Positions 41,313 to 50,685 of a stretch of DNA of 64,000 nt are shown here, piece after piece. Both the position numbers and the translations under genes were made by a program. Location of the stretch: contig NZ_JBGMEB010000006.1 of NCBI RefSeq assembly GCF_041447285.1, positions 248,001 to 312,000 of the forward strand, written 5' to 3'. How positions within the stretch are numbered: the first letter of the stretch is position 1; the number at the start of each line of letters is the position of its first letter. The stretch comes from Methanomethylovorans sp041447285 (GTDB lineage Archaea; Halobacteriota; Methanosarcinia; Methanosarcinales; Methanosarcinaceae). Below the pieces are notes generated by a model that worked only from the letters and a program-made list of their open reading frames with translations, had not been told where the DNA came from and did no database searches.

Positions 41313-44300
41313 TTGAAAACAACAATAGGAACCGTTCATAAAGAAAGAATACTTGGAATTTTGATCGCAGTATTATGTACTGTGATCTTACTTTTGCCGT
41401 CATGTATGGCCGCACCTGATGACAACAATACGACAGACAGCTTAGAAACCAATCTGATTTTTGTCAGCAACATCACAAGCGATGCAGACGGTAATTTCGT
41501 ATTTACAGATGTTCCAAATGGTAATTATGTAATCAAATCTGTGATTTACAGTACTGCAATGAGTGGCATGTGGCTCACGAACGTGACTGAAATTACCATA
41601 GAGGGTGGGCAATCAGTGGCTGATCTTAATCTTTCCATGAGGAAGAACGATGATATCGATCACGAAGATATATTATCTGCCCTTCAAACTGCAACGGTAT
41701 CAGGAAAGACAGTTTCAAAAACAGGAGAGAACAGGACAGATGTTGATATTGTCCTTACCCTCGAAAATGGCAGTTTCTATGCCAATACAACCAGTGATCA
41801 GTATGGAAACTTTGTTTTCACCGGCATACCTGATGGAAATTACGTTCTGAAGTCGGTTATTTATAGCACTGCAATGAGTGGCATGTGGCTCACAAATGTT
41901 ACCAGCATCACCATAGAGGATGGTCAATCTTTAGCAGACTTAAGCCTTTCTATGAGAAAGAACGATGATGTTGATCATGAAGCCATACTTACTCTGCTGG
42001 ACAGCGCAAGTACGCTGAAAAAAGCAACTATATCCGGTAAGACTATATCCAAAACAGGCGAAGGCAGGGCTGATGTGAATGTGGTTCTTTTTAAGGAGAT
42101 ATACACTGCCTCAAATACTGACTTATCCAATGCACCACATTTGAACGTAGCTATAATAACGGGATATTCTAGCCACGATGCACAACTTGCTGACTTTGTC
42201 TCAAGGGTGAACAGTAACACCAACTTAAATATCACGGCCAGTTACTATCTTGCAGACAAAATCAGTGGTAATGAGGATATTAGCCAGATGGATATCATTT
42301 ATGTCAACATGTTTACTCAGACAGCTTACAAACTTCAGGAGACAGTTAATGCTGCCATTGCAAATGGTTGTGTGGTGATTGGATATAATACATACCTTAA
42401 TGAAAGTATACCCTTCATTCCATCCAGTTTCACTGATGAGGAATCTTTTAAGTCATACCTTCAGGATTATTGGCTAAACGGTGCTTCTAATGCTGAGAAT
42501 TTTGATAATCTGATTTTCTATCTTGCTACTGAATACTACGGAAGGACAGATCTGGATGTCCAGGAACCTATTGGTCCTCCTGAAGGTGCCATATATCATC
42601 CTTCTTTGACAGGTACATCTATGAATTTATTCACTAACAGTAGCAGTGAATACTTCCAATGGTATGCCAATCGGACAGATGGGCACAGCTTCGATGCCGC
42701 TGCTCCTACTATAGGTATTGCATTCTACAAGTCTTACTATCCCCTTGATATGGAACCTGTGAACAAGCTTATCGAAGGATTTGAAGCAAGGGGTGCCAAT
42801 GTAGTTGCATGTTATGGTTCTTCAACTGATCCCATGGACGATTTCCTTAATCACAGTGCTGACACTAAGGTAGATGTGGTCATATCGTTCCTTTACCGTG
42901 GCAATTATTTTGACATCAACAAGTTGAATGTGCCTGTTATTAATGGTGTCTTAAACGGTTACATGGATCTGGAAGAATGGAAGAATACTACTACTCCGAT
43001 CCCGGTGCAATATATGCTCAGGCTTTATGGTCCCGAGACCATGGGGCTCATTGATCCGATTATGATAGCTGCCGAGGAAAATGATACCTTGTCAGGTACG
43101 GAAATTTATGCCTCTGAACCCTCGCAGGTGGAGTGGCTGACAAACCGCACTTTAGCCCAGGCTGAGCTTGGAGAAAAGGACGAAGCAGACAAGAAAGTAG
43201 CCATTATCTATTACAACCACGGAGGAGGGAAAGACAACATCGGTGCATCTTATCTTGAAGTTGTGCCTAGCATACGCAACCTGCTGGTGGCTATGGCAGA
43301 TACCGGATATAATGTGGATACTAGCAAGATACCCAACGAAACTGTGTTAGTAGATTTGATTGTACATCAGGGTACTAATGTGGGTGGCTGGGCTCCGGGC
43401 GAACTTGAAAGACTTGTAGAGAACGGCAGTGTTGAGCTTATTCCTGAGGCCACCTATGAAGCCTGGTTCGATGACCTGCCTGAAGAAAGAAGAGAAGAGG
43501 TTACATCTGTCTGGGGCGAAGCACCTGGAGATGTCATGGTCTACACAGCTGGCAATGGCAAAAAGTACATTGTGATCCCGAAGATAGAGGTAAGCGATAA
43601 TGTTATCCTTGCACCGCAGCCCACAAGGGGATGGCTGGAGAACAATGAGGTATTATATCATGATTCAGAGCTGCCTCCACATCACCAGTACATAGCTTTC
43701 TATCTGTGGCTGCAACATGAATATGGAGCAGATGTAATGGTTAATATAGGTCGTCATGGGACTGTTGAATGGCTGCCCGGAAAGGACTTCTGTCTCCTTA
43801 GTGAGGAATGGCCTGCAATCATGACAGGGGACATACCTGTGATATACCCTTATGTAATGGATGGTATGGGAGAAGGTATGCAGGCCAAGCGCAGAGGCAA
43901 TGCAGTTATTATCGATCACTTGATACCACCTGTTATATCTGCTGGCCTATATGGTAATTACAGTGTACTTAGCAGTGAGATAACTACTTACCAGACATCT
44001 ACTACGGAGTCCGAATCACTAAAACATTCTCATTTGCAGGGGATCATTGGTCTGGTGATTGACCTGGGAATTGATGAACAAGTAAATATGACGCTGGCGC
44101 AGGATAACGAGACTATTGATGATTTCCTGGATGAAGTTGATGATGTTCTGTCTGATCTCAAAGGTCAATCTATGCCTTATGGCCTACATATACTTGGGGA
44201 AGCTCCTCAAGGAGACGAGCTTGTAGGAATGGTCAACTCCATGTTAGGTGATGATTTTTCCACACTTGTTGCAGCATATAACAATTCGGAAAACGCATCA

Positions 44301-46241
44301 AGTGAACTTCTATCAAAAGTTATTCTTGAGAACATGAGTTCCAGTGATGCCCAAATGCAGGTGTTGGGTGCTACTTCCACAGATATAGACGGCCAACTTA
44401 ATACTGCACTCAATTACACAGAGTTGCTCTCTGAGTCAGATAATGAGATACAACAGATACTCAGGGCTATGGATGGAGAATATATCGAAGCAAATATTGG
44501 AGGAGATCCGGTACTTCGTCCTGAAACACTTCCATCTGGCAGGAACTTCTATGCTTTCGATGAACAGCTCCTTCCAACAAAGCAGGCATGGGAGGAAGGC
44601 AAGGCTCTTGTTGACCAGTGGCTTGCGGAATACTATGCAGAGAATGGTAAATATCCGACTAAGGTAGGATATATTCTCTGGGCAGGAGAATCAACACGTC
44701 ACGAAGGTGTAATGGAATCCCAGATATTATACCTCCTTGGTGTAGAACCTGTATGGGATGATGGTAATGAAGTTACGGGCATCCAGCTGATGAATTCATC
44801 AGAACTGGGAAGACCGCGTATAGATGTAATAGTGCAGATCTCTGGTCTCTACAGAGATACTTTCCCCATGAAGGTAGAACTCATTGACCAGGCTGTCAGG
44901 CTTGCCTACGAGCAGGAGGAACAGGATAACTATGTACGCATAAATACAGATGCTTTGCAGGCAGTACTTAATGAGACAATTCATGACGGAAACCTCTCTC
45001 TTGATATTGCACTGTTCAGGGTATTTGGTCCAGCTGACGGAGCCTATGGAACCGGCATGGCTAATGCAGCATCTGCAAGCGATACATGGAATAATAGCAC
45101 AGAACTTGCAGAATTGTACATCAACAAGATGAGTTATGTTTACGGAGAAAATATCTGGGGGCAAACTATAGCTGATTACATTGAGCAGCAAACTGGCAAG
45201 TCAATAGACGTAGACAATTCTTTGATCTTTGAAAGCAACCTTAATGGAACACAAGCTATTTTCCACAGCAGGAGTTCGAGTACGTACGGTTCACTGGATA
45301 CAGATGATTTCTATCAGTATATGGGTGGATTATACAATGCTGTCACGTATATATCTGGCACTGCTCCGGATACGTATGTAGTGAACCTGCAAGATCTTGA
45401 CGACCTGGAAATAGAAACACTTCAAACCTACATTGCAAATGAACTCTATGCGAGATACTTTAATCCTACCTGGATAAGTGGAATGCAGGAACATGGTTTT
45501 GAAGGTGCTAAGGAGATGGAGAGCTTCCTGGAAAATCTCTGGGGATGGGAAGCTTTGGATTCCGAGCTTATAAGTGACGATGTATGGAATAGGGTCTATG
45601 AGACATATATGGATGATGCCGAAATGAGTGAATGGATAAAAGGCAATAATCCATATGCATATCAGGCTATGACTGCCAGGATGATTGAAACTGTCAGGAA
45701 AGGTAATTGGGAACCATCTGAAGAGGTGCTGAAGAGTCTTGTGCAGGATTACATTGAATCTGTTGTCGATAACGGAGTCACATGCTGTCATCATACCTGT
45801 GGCAACCTGCTGAATAATGAATTCGTGTCAGGTATTGCCTCCACTTTGGGTGTAGTAAGCGAGAGTCAGCTTGAGGAATTCCTCAGAATTGAAGAAGAAG
45901 CTACCAGCAGTGATAATGTACAGTTGGAATCCTCGGATGATAATACAAAATCCGGAGGGGGTAGTTCTACCGGAACAGCTAATGTAAAGGAATCTGGAAG
46001 TGGTAACCAGAGTGAACAGTCAGATGCAGGTGTTGGCACTCTGGCTGAGCAGGAGCCTGTAATGAAAACCACTGCAGAGGATAACTATGTTGAAGGATAT
46101 GAGATGACCACGGAGAAGGTGGAAAATAAACCTGAATCTTCTTCAATAAGTTTCTCTGGTGCTGATATTGTAGGTGCTTTGTTAGTCCTGTTAGCTTCGT
46201 GTGCTGTGTTTGTAGGATTCATGAAACGGAAGAAAATCTGA
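41313..46241 (+). CDS. exported, membrane-anchored CobN/HmuS-like protein, copy 4, with carboxypeptidase-regulatory-like repeats
   Basis: 1642 residues from the TTG at 41313, chosen because GGTGG lies 5 bases before it; a GTG three codons earlier overlaps that site. After the signal peptide (about 5-32) come two near-identical beta-sandwich repeats (GNFVFTDVPNGNYVIKSVIY type) and the start of a third, then a domain like the N-terminal domains of the other copies, then the CobN region from about 425 (GAIYHPS). Motifs: KKVAIIYYNHGGGKDNIGAS, GRHGTVEWLPG (813-823; Thr to Arg), GEGMQAKRRGNAVIIDH intact, SGLYRDTFPMKVEL. CCHHTCGN lies from 1491, then linker, YVEGYEMT, membrane helix and KRKKI. It is the most distant copy from the ExbB-type unit. 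Confidence 0.82.
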   Translation: MKTTIGTVHKERILGILIAVLCTVILLLPSCMAAPDDNNTTDSLETNLIFVSNITSDADGNFVFTDVPNGNYVIKSVIYSTAMSGMWLTNVTEITIEGGQSVADLNLSMRKNDDIDHEDILSALQTATVSGKTVSKTGENRTDVDIVLTLENGSFYANTTSDQYGNFVFTGIPDGNYVLKSVIYSTAMSGMWLTNVTSITIEDGQSLADLSLSMRKNDDVDHEAILTLLDSASTLKKATISGKTISKTGEGRADVNVVLFKEIYTASNTDLSNAPHLNVAIITGYSSHDAQLADFVSRVNSNTNLNITASYYLADKISGNEDISQMDIIYVNMFTQTAYKLQETVNAAIANGCVVIGYNTYLNESIPFIPSSFTDEESFKSYLQDYWLNGASNAENFDNLIFYLATEYYGRTDLDVQEPIGPPEGAIYHPSLTGTSMNLFTNSSSEYFQWYANRTDGHSFDAAAPTIGIAFYKSYYPLDMEPVNKLIEGFEARGANVVACYGSSTDPMDDFLNHSADTKVDVVISFLYRGNYFDINKLNVPVINGVLNGYMDLEEWKNTTTPIPVQYMLRLYGPETMGLIDPIMIAAEENDTLSGTEIYASEPSQVEWLTNRTLAQAELGEKDEADKKVAIIYYNHGGGKDNIGASYLEVVPSIRNLLVAMADTGYNVDTSKIPNETVLVDLIVHQGTNVGGWAPGELERLVENGSVELIPEATYEAWFDDLPEERREEVTSVWGEAPGDVMVYTAGNGKKYIVIPKIEVSDNVILAPQPTRGWLENNEVLYHDSELPPHHQYIAFYLWLQHEYGADVMVNIGRHGTVEWLPGKDFCLLSEEWPAIMTGDIPVIYPYVMDGMGEGMQAKRRGNAVIIDHLIPPVISAGLYGNYSVLSSEITTYQTSTTESESLKHSHLQGIIGLVIDLGIDEQVNMTLAQDNETIDDFLDEVDDVLSDLKGQSMPYGLHILGEAPQGDELVGMVNSMLGDDFSTLVAAYNNSENASSELLSKVILENMSSSDAQMQVLGATSTDIDGQLNTALNYTELLSESDNEIQQILRAMDGEYIEANIGGDPVLRPETLPSGRNFYAFDEQLLPTKQAWEEGKALVDQWLAEYYAENGKYPTKVGYILWAGESTRHEGVMESQILYLLGVEPVWDDGNEVTGIQLMNSSELGRPRIDVIVQISGLYRDTFPMKVELIDQAVRLAYEQEEQDNYVRINTDALQAVLNETIHDGNLSLDIALFRVFGPADGAYGTGMANAASASDTWNNSTELAELYINKMSYVYGENIWGQTIADYIEQQTGKSIDVDNSLIFESNLNGTQAIFHSRSSSTYGSLDTDDFYQYMGGLYNAVTYISGTAPDTYVVNLQDLDDLEIETLQTYIANELYARYFNPTWISGMQEHGFEGAKEMESFLENLWGWEALDSELISDDVWNRVYETYMDDAEMSEWIKGNNPYAYQAMTARMIETVRKGNWEPSEEVLKSLVQDYIESVVDNGVTCCHHTCGNLLNNEFVSGIASTLGVVSESQLEEFLRIEEEATSSDNVQLESSDDNTKSGGGSSTGTANVKESGSGNQSEQSDAGVGTLAEQEPVMKTTAEDNYVEGYEMTTEKVENKPESSSISFSGADIVGALLVLLASCAVFVGFMKRKKI
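41478..42090 (+). repeat. 315-bp coding repeat in CobN-like copy 4
   Basis: Two copies are offset by 315 bases (for example GCAATGAGTGGCATGTGG at 41556 and 41871), encoding Cna-B/carboxypeptidase-regulatory-like units. Pieces are missing at both ends: the first lacks the opening VSGKTVSKTG strand and a third stops after that strand, as expected after unequal recombination. Confidence 0.75.
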
Positions 46242-46303
46242 TAAAGGCTGTTTCTTTTTTAATGCCTTTACAACAAATAAGCATGAATTAAAAATACATC
46301 CAA

Positions 46304-46353
46304 GCGCAGAATACTCATTGAACAGATGATTTTCGTTAATGAGTGCTCTGCGC
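46304..46353 (+). terminator. long 16-bp hairpin downstream of CobN-like copy 4
   Basis: GCGCAGAATACTCATT (46304-46319) and AATGAGTGCTCTGCGC (46338-46353) pair over 16 positions with one mismatch and one G-U, around an 18-base loop. No T run follows directly, so it may be a mRNA-stabilising 3' structure as well as a terminator. The 298-base gap to the next gene is otherwise AT-rich and empty. Confidence 0.5.
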
Positions 46354-46539
46354 AAACCGATTACTTGTTCTAAGTAGTTTTCATATTTTTTCTTGTTATT
46401 AATTCAATAATATGAAATATAAAATATAATTTAAGATTACTTACTTAAACTCTTATGACATACCCCAGAAAGCATATTGATAATAAATTGATCTTTCTTT
46501 GGGAAGATTATTCACAATTATTTACGGTTAAGGGGTACA

Positions 46540-49500
46540 ATGAACTGTAAAGGACAGATTCAGCAATTGATTAGTTTTGCAATAATTTTACTAATTTCAA
46601 GTATAGTCGTATTTGGTTCTTTGTCTGTAGCAATTGGAGAAGAGAACACAAATAATGCAAATCAGGCAGAGAGCGTGACTGTAATTGACAATTCAAATCT
46701 GACTGAAGAACAGCAAAAACTAAGTAGTGAACTTCTTGATGATGTTCTCGGTTATAATGACATTAATTCAGAAAACGTTTATACCAATTCTCTCGGGTAT
46801 TCAACGGATGTAGTGGATCAATCCGCAGAGCAGCTTGTATTTGTATACATCAGCTTGCTTCAGGGTGAACAAACATCGGTAATAGATCCATATGTATGGA
46901 ATGTTACCAGCAGAGATGAGGAACATTCACTTGTTGCTGCCTGGGTAGATGTAAGCAGGCTAGAAGAAATTGCTTCTCTTGAACAAGTCCGTAATGTAAG
47001 AACAGTTGTACAACCAGTGGTAAATGTTGGTTCTGCTACTACTGCAGGAGATGCCATTCATCGAACAGATGTAGTGCGTTCGAGCTATTCTCAAAATGGT
47101 AATGGCATAAAAATAGGGGTAATTTCTAATGGTGTAGATGCTATTTCTAAAGCTCAGGCTTCAGGGGATCTTCCTTCGGATGTTACAGTACTGAGTAATG
47201 GTGTTGGGGGTAATGAAGGCATTGCCATGATGGAGATCATCTATGACATGGCACCCGGCGCAAAATTATACTTCCATGATCACGGAAGTAGTGTATATGA
47301 ATTCAATGATGCTATTGATGAATTAATAGCTGAAGGCTGTACCATTATAGTAGATGACATTACCTGGCCCGATGAACCGTTCTTTGAAGACGGTGTCGTG
47401 GCACAGCATGTTGCTGAAGTAATAGCAAATAACAACATTGTATACATATCTTCTGCAGGTAACTCAGGGGGGAGACATTACCAGGGCATATTTGGTGATG
47501 ATGGTAGTGGTTATCATGACAAGATATTCACTCTTCCCGCAGGTTCTTCTTACCAGTTGTTCCTTCAGTGGGATGATCAGTTTGGCTCTTCTGCTAATGA
47601 TTACGATCTTTATGTGATGGATAAGTCTGGAAAGACGATCGCTTATTCCACGAATATTCAGAACGGCAATAGCGATCCTTTAGAATGGACTGTTACTCCT
47701 TATCTTACAGAACCGGCTTATATAAAGATTAAAAATCGGGATGGTACTGCACAGCAGCGTACTCTTGAAATGTTCATATATCCCACTTCTGGTGTGAGCT
47801 TAGACAAAACCAATCTTACCTCCGCAGATTCTATATTTGGCCATCCGGCAGTGACAGATGCTATTGCTGTGGCAGCAATATCTGCCAATGATCAGGGTCA
47901 TGATCAAGTAGAATCATATTCTTCAAGAGGCCCTGTAACTATTACATCTCCGACTTCCACTACACGGCAAAAACCAGACCTAGCTGGTGTTGATCGTGTA
48001 GCTGTCACCGGAGCAGGCAATTTTGGTACAATCTTCTCCGGAACCAGTGCATCAGCGCCCCACATAGCAGCAGTGGCTGCACAGATTTGGGGATATGATA
48101 AAGATATGTCAGCCGCTGAAGTGCGCAGCATATTATATGAAAGTGCTGAAGATGTAGAATCTTCCGGTTTTGATTACCTTTCAGGATATGGAAGAGTGGA
48201 TGCACTTAACGTTTTCACAAGTTATGTTAATCGTGCTCCTGTACTTGCAGCTGTTGAAGACCAGGAGCTAAATGAAACCGAATCAATAGAAATTAACCTC
48301 ATAGCTACTGACATGGATGGGGATGATCTGACATATTCCACAGACGCTTCATTTGGTACTCTCACAGGTAATATCTTTTCGTGGACTCCTACTTATGATG
48401 ATGTAGGAACCTATACAGTTCAATTTTCAGTAACTGATGGAGAGCACACAACTTCTAAAGCAGCAATTATAAAGGTTAATAATGTCGACAGAGTACCGGA
48501 ACTTGAAGCTATCGATAACAAAGCGATAGACGAGAATAGTCTTCTGGAATTTGCTGTTTCAGCTATTGATCCAGATGGCGATGTAATCGTATACTCTGTA
48601 GCAGGTTTGCCTTCAGGTGCTGTATTTGATGTTAATACAGGTGTGTTCAGTTGGACTCCATCCACTGAAGCTGCTGGAAATTATCAGGTAACATTCACTG
48701 CAGAGGCTAATGGTCTTAGTGACTCGGAATCAATTACAATTACAGTTGGTGACATTGGTAGTGCACCACAACTGGATCCAATTGGTAATAAAAATCTGAA
48801 TGAAAACGAGCTGCTTGAATTTGTTATTTCAGCTACTGATCCAGAAGGCGATCCAATTACATATTCTGTTGCAGGTCTGCCTGGGGGAGCTACGTTTGAT
48901 ACCGGCACAAGAACATTTAGCTGGAGGCCAGATTACAACGATTCTGGTTCTTATTCCTTAGATTTCATTGCAGAAGCAGGTAATCTGACAGATTCTGAGA
49001 CAGTTATTATCACTGTAAACAATGTTGACAGAGAACCGGAAATGAGTGCTATAGGCAACAAAGTGGTAAACGAGAATGAGACACTTAGTTTCCTGATTTC
49101 AGCTACAGATATCGACAACGATGTGATTTCATATTTGGCTGTCAACTTGCCCTCTGGAGCTAATCTTAACAATGTAACAGGTGAATTCAGCTGGGTTCCA
49201 ACTTATAGTGATTCTGGTGAATATAATGTGGATTTCATAGCCACATCAAATGGTCTGATCAAATCTGAAAATGTAGTGATAACAGTTAATAATGTAGACA
49301 GGGCACCGGAATTTGCTGCCATAAGTGATAAAGAAGCAGATGAAAACCAGCTTTTGACTTTCAACATCTCAGCTACGGATGAGGATGGAGATATTGTTGT
49401 GTATTCTTCAGACTCGCTTCCAGAGGGTGCAGTGTTGGATACCGAAACCGGTGATTTCAGCTGGACACCGGGTGCTGACGGAAATTATGAAATTACTTTC

Positions 49501-50553
49501 ATTGCAGAATCTAATGGGCTTACTGATTCACAGACTGTAACAATCAATGTGCTCGATTCAGCCCCGCTCATTTCCAATCTTGAAGAGAAAGACGTAAGTT
49601 CAAACTCTATAACTTTAGCATGGACAAGTTCTGAGGATGTGTCTTTAGTTGAAGTGTACAGAAATGCTACTATCATTGGAAATGTAACAGGATCAGTATC
49701 ACAATACATAGATAATAACCTGAATAGCGATACCACTTATGAATATTTGCTAGTGCCTTATGATATCAGCGGAAATAAAGGCACTGCACTAGGCATTATT
49801 CTTCACACTTCCACTTCATCCTCCAGTAACAGCGGAGGCGGGGGAAGCAGTAGTAGTAGTACTAGTTCCAAGAAAAGCAGCAGTGGTGGTGGAGGCGGAA
49901 GCTCTGGTAGTATTGAGGACTATGAAAACATAGCCTTCAAAGATGTTGATACCGAATATGTGGGAATAGATGCTAATGTCACTTACGAGTTTAATGGAGA
50001 GGGTAACGATATCCTTGCAATCAGTTTCCATTCTCTTAAGAACTCAGGTGAAATCACTTCTTCTATTGAGGTACTTAGTAATAAATCTAAGTCAGTAAGC
50101 AGTGACTCAGAAGGTATTATATATAAGTATTTAAATATATGGGTGGGCAAATCTGGTTTTGCTACAGCCTCTAACATAGAGGATGCAAGGATCAAATTCA
50201 GAGTTTCTAACTCATGGATAGAAGAAATGGGTGTAAGCTCTGAAAATATAAGATTGCAGAGATACAATGGAGATGAATGGGAAGTGCTGCCCACAACTTT
50301 GGAAAGCAGTACCACTGACTATTCAATATTTGAATCAACTACACCTGGATTTTCTCCATTTGCAATTACAGCTGAAAAAGTTCTGGCTGCTCCTGTAAGT
50401 AGTGATACAGAGTCAGAGCCTACTCAGATTGAAAATACCGGTCCGATAGAAAGTCAACCTGAAAAGTCCAACATCTGGACAATTATAATATCCATGCTTG
50501 CAATCGCATTGCTTGTTGTCGGATATTCCTATCTGAAGAACCGAGATAATTAA
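46540..50553 (+). CDS. surface-anchored sedolisin/subtilisin-like peptidase with Ig-like repeats and PGF-pre-PGF domain
   Basis: 1337 residues. Signal peptide (about 8-32); a peptidase domain (about 190-560) of the S8/S53-like type with IKIGVISNGVDA, NEGIAMMEIIYDMAPGA (candidate Glu226/Asp236), IIVDDITWPDEPFFEDG, SSAGNSGG and GTSASAPH with Ser503 as the likely nucleophile; five Ig/cadherin-like domains (about 565-1010, each opening AIDNKxxxENxLLxF and ending in TITV); one FN3-like domain; a Ser/Gly linker; the PGF-pre-PGF domain (about 1125-1280, with LQRYNGDEWEVLPTT and PGFSPFAITAE); and one membrane helix with a KNRDN tail. It opens the six-gene surface array and may cut surface proteins or peptides outside the cell. 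AGGGG precedes the ATG. Confidence 0.8.
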   Translation: MNCKGQIQQLISFAIILLISSIVVFGSLSVAIGEENTNNANQAESVTVIDNSNLTEEQQKLSSELLDDVLGYNDINSENVYTNSLGYSTDVVDQSAEQLVFVYISLLQGEQTSVIDPYVWNVTSRDEEHSLVAAWVDVSRLEEIASLEQVRNVRTVVQPVVNVGSATTAGDAIHRTDVVRSSYSQNGNGIKIGVISNGVDAISKAQASGDLPSDVTVLSNGVGGNEGIAMMEIIYDMAPGAKLYFHDHGSSVYEFNDAIDELIAEGCTIIVDDITWPDEPFFEDGVVAQHVAEVIANNNIVYISSAGNSGGRHYQGIFGDDGSGYHDKIFTLPAGSSYQLFLQWDDQFGSSANDYDLYVMDKSGKTIAYSTNIQNGNSDPLEWTVTPYLTEPAYIKIKNRDGTAQQRTLEMFIYPTSGVSLDKTNLTSADSIFGHPAVTDAIAVAAISANDQGHDQVESYSSRGPVTITSPTSTTRQKPDLAGVDRVAVTGAGNFGTIFSGTSASAPHIAAVAAQIWGYDKDMSAAEVRSILYESAEDVESSGFDYLSGYGRVDALNVFTSYVNRAPVLAAVEDQELNETESIEINLIATDMDGDDLTYSTDASFGTLTGNIFSWTPTYDDVGTYTVQFSVTDGEHTTSKAAIIKVNNVDRVPELEAIDNKAIDENSLLEFAVSAIDPDGDVIVYSVAGLPSGAVFDVNTGVFSWTPSTEAAGNYQVTFTAEANGLSDSESITITVGDIGSAPQLDPIGNKNLNENELLEFVISATDPEGDPITYSVAGLPGGATFDTGTRTFSWRPDYNDSGSYSLDFIAEAGNLTDSETVIITVNNVDREPEMSAIGNKVVNENETLSFLISATDIDNDVISYLAVNLPSGANLNNVTGEFSWVPTYSDSGEYNVDFIATSNGLIKSENVVITVNNVDRAPEFAAISDKEADENQLLTFNISATDEDGDIVVYSSDSLPEGAVLDTETGDFSWTPGADGNYEITFIAESNGLTDSQTVTINVLDSAPLISNLEEKDVSSNSITLAWTSSEDVSLVEVYRNATIIGNVTGSVSQYIDNNLNSDTTYEYLLVPYDISGNKGTALGIILHTSTSSSSNSGGGGSSSSSTSSKKSSSGGGGGSSGSIEDYENIAFKDVDTEYVGIDANVTYEFNGEGNDILAISFHSLKNSGEITSSIEVLSNKSKSVSSDSEGIIYKYLNIWVGKSGFATASNIEDARIKFRVSNSWIEEMGVSSENIRLQRYNGDEWEVLPTTLESSTTDYSIFESTTPGFSPFAITAEKVLAAPVSSDTESEPTQIENTGPIESQPEKSNIWTIIISMLAIALLVVGYSYLKNRDN

Positions 50554-50560
50554 TTCGGTA

Positions 50561-50586
50561 ACCCCCTGTACGCATGCACAGGGGGT
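50561..50586 (+). terminator. terminator hairpin after the peptidase gene
   Basis: ACCCCCTGT and ACAGGGGGT form a 9-bp perfect stem with an 8-base loop, 8 bases past the stop. The CCCTGT/ACAGGG core recurs after the next genes. Confidence 0.65.
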
Positions 50587-50656
50587 CAAAAGTAAAATGA
50601 TGATTGACAAAAATCAGAGTGTCGGAGAAGTATACAAATTCTTACAGTAATCAAAA

Positions 50657-50672
50657 TCCTCTGTATTGAGGA
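50657..50672 (+). promoter_or_regulatory. leader hairpin pairing TCCTC with GAGGA before the first LVIVD gene
   Basis: TCCTC (50657-50661) and GAGGA (50668-50672) pair around 6 bases; the GAGGAG strand is itself a Shine-Dalgarno sequence. The same TCCTCT...GAGGAGCTGGTG leader recurs at 53151, and looser versions precede the next three genes. Confidence 0.5.
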
Positions 50673-50685
50673 GCTGGTGATAAAA

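Noticed and set aside
23773..46241. Annotation of the four large proteins as true cobaltochelatase CobN of cobalamin synthesis
   Set aside because: They have signal peptides and C-terminal membrane anchors, and one lacks the chelatase motif; cytoplasmic CobN works with CobS/CobT or ChlID-type partners that are absent here.
49830..49920. Short regular AGT/AGC repeats that might suggest a CRISPR-like array
   Set aside because: They are codon-level repeats of a Ser/Gly linker inside open genes; there are no spacers and no cas genes.
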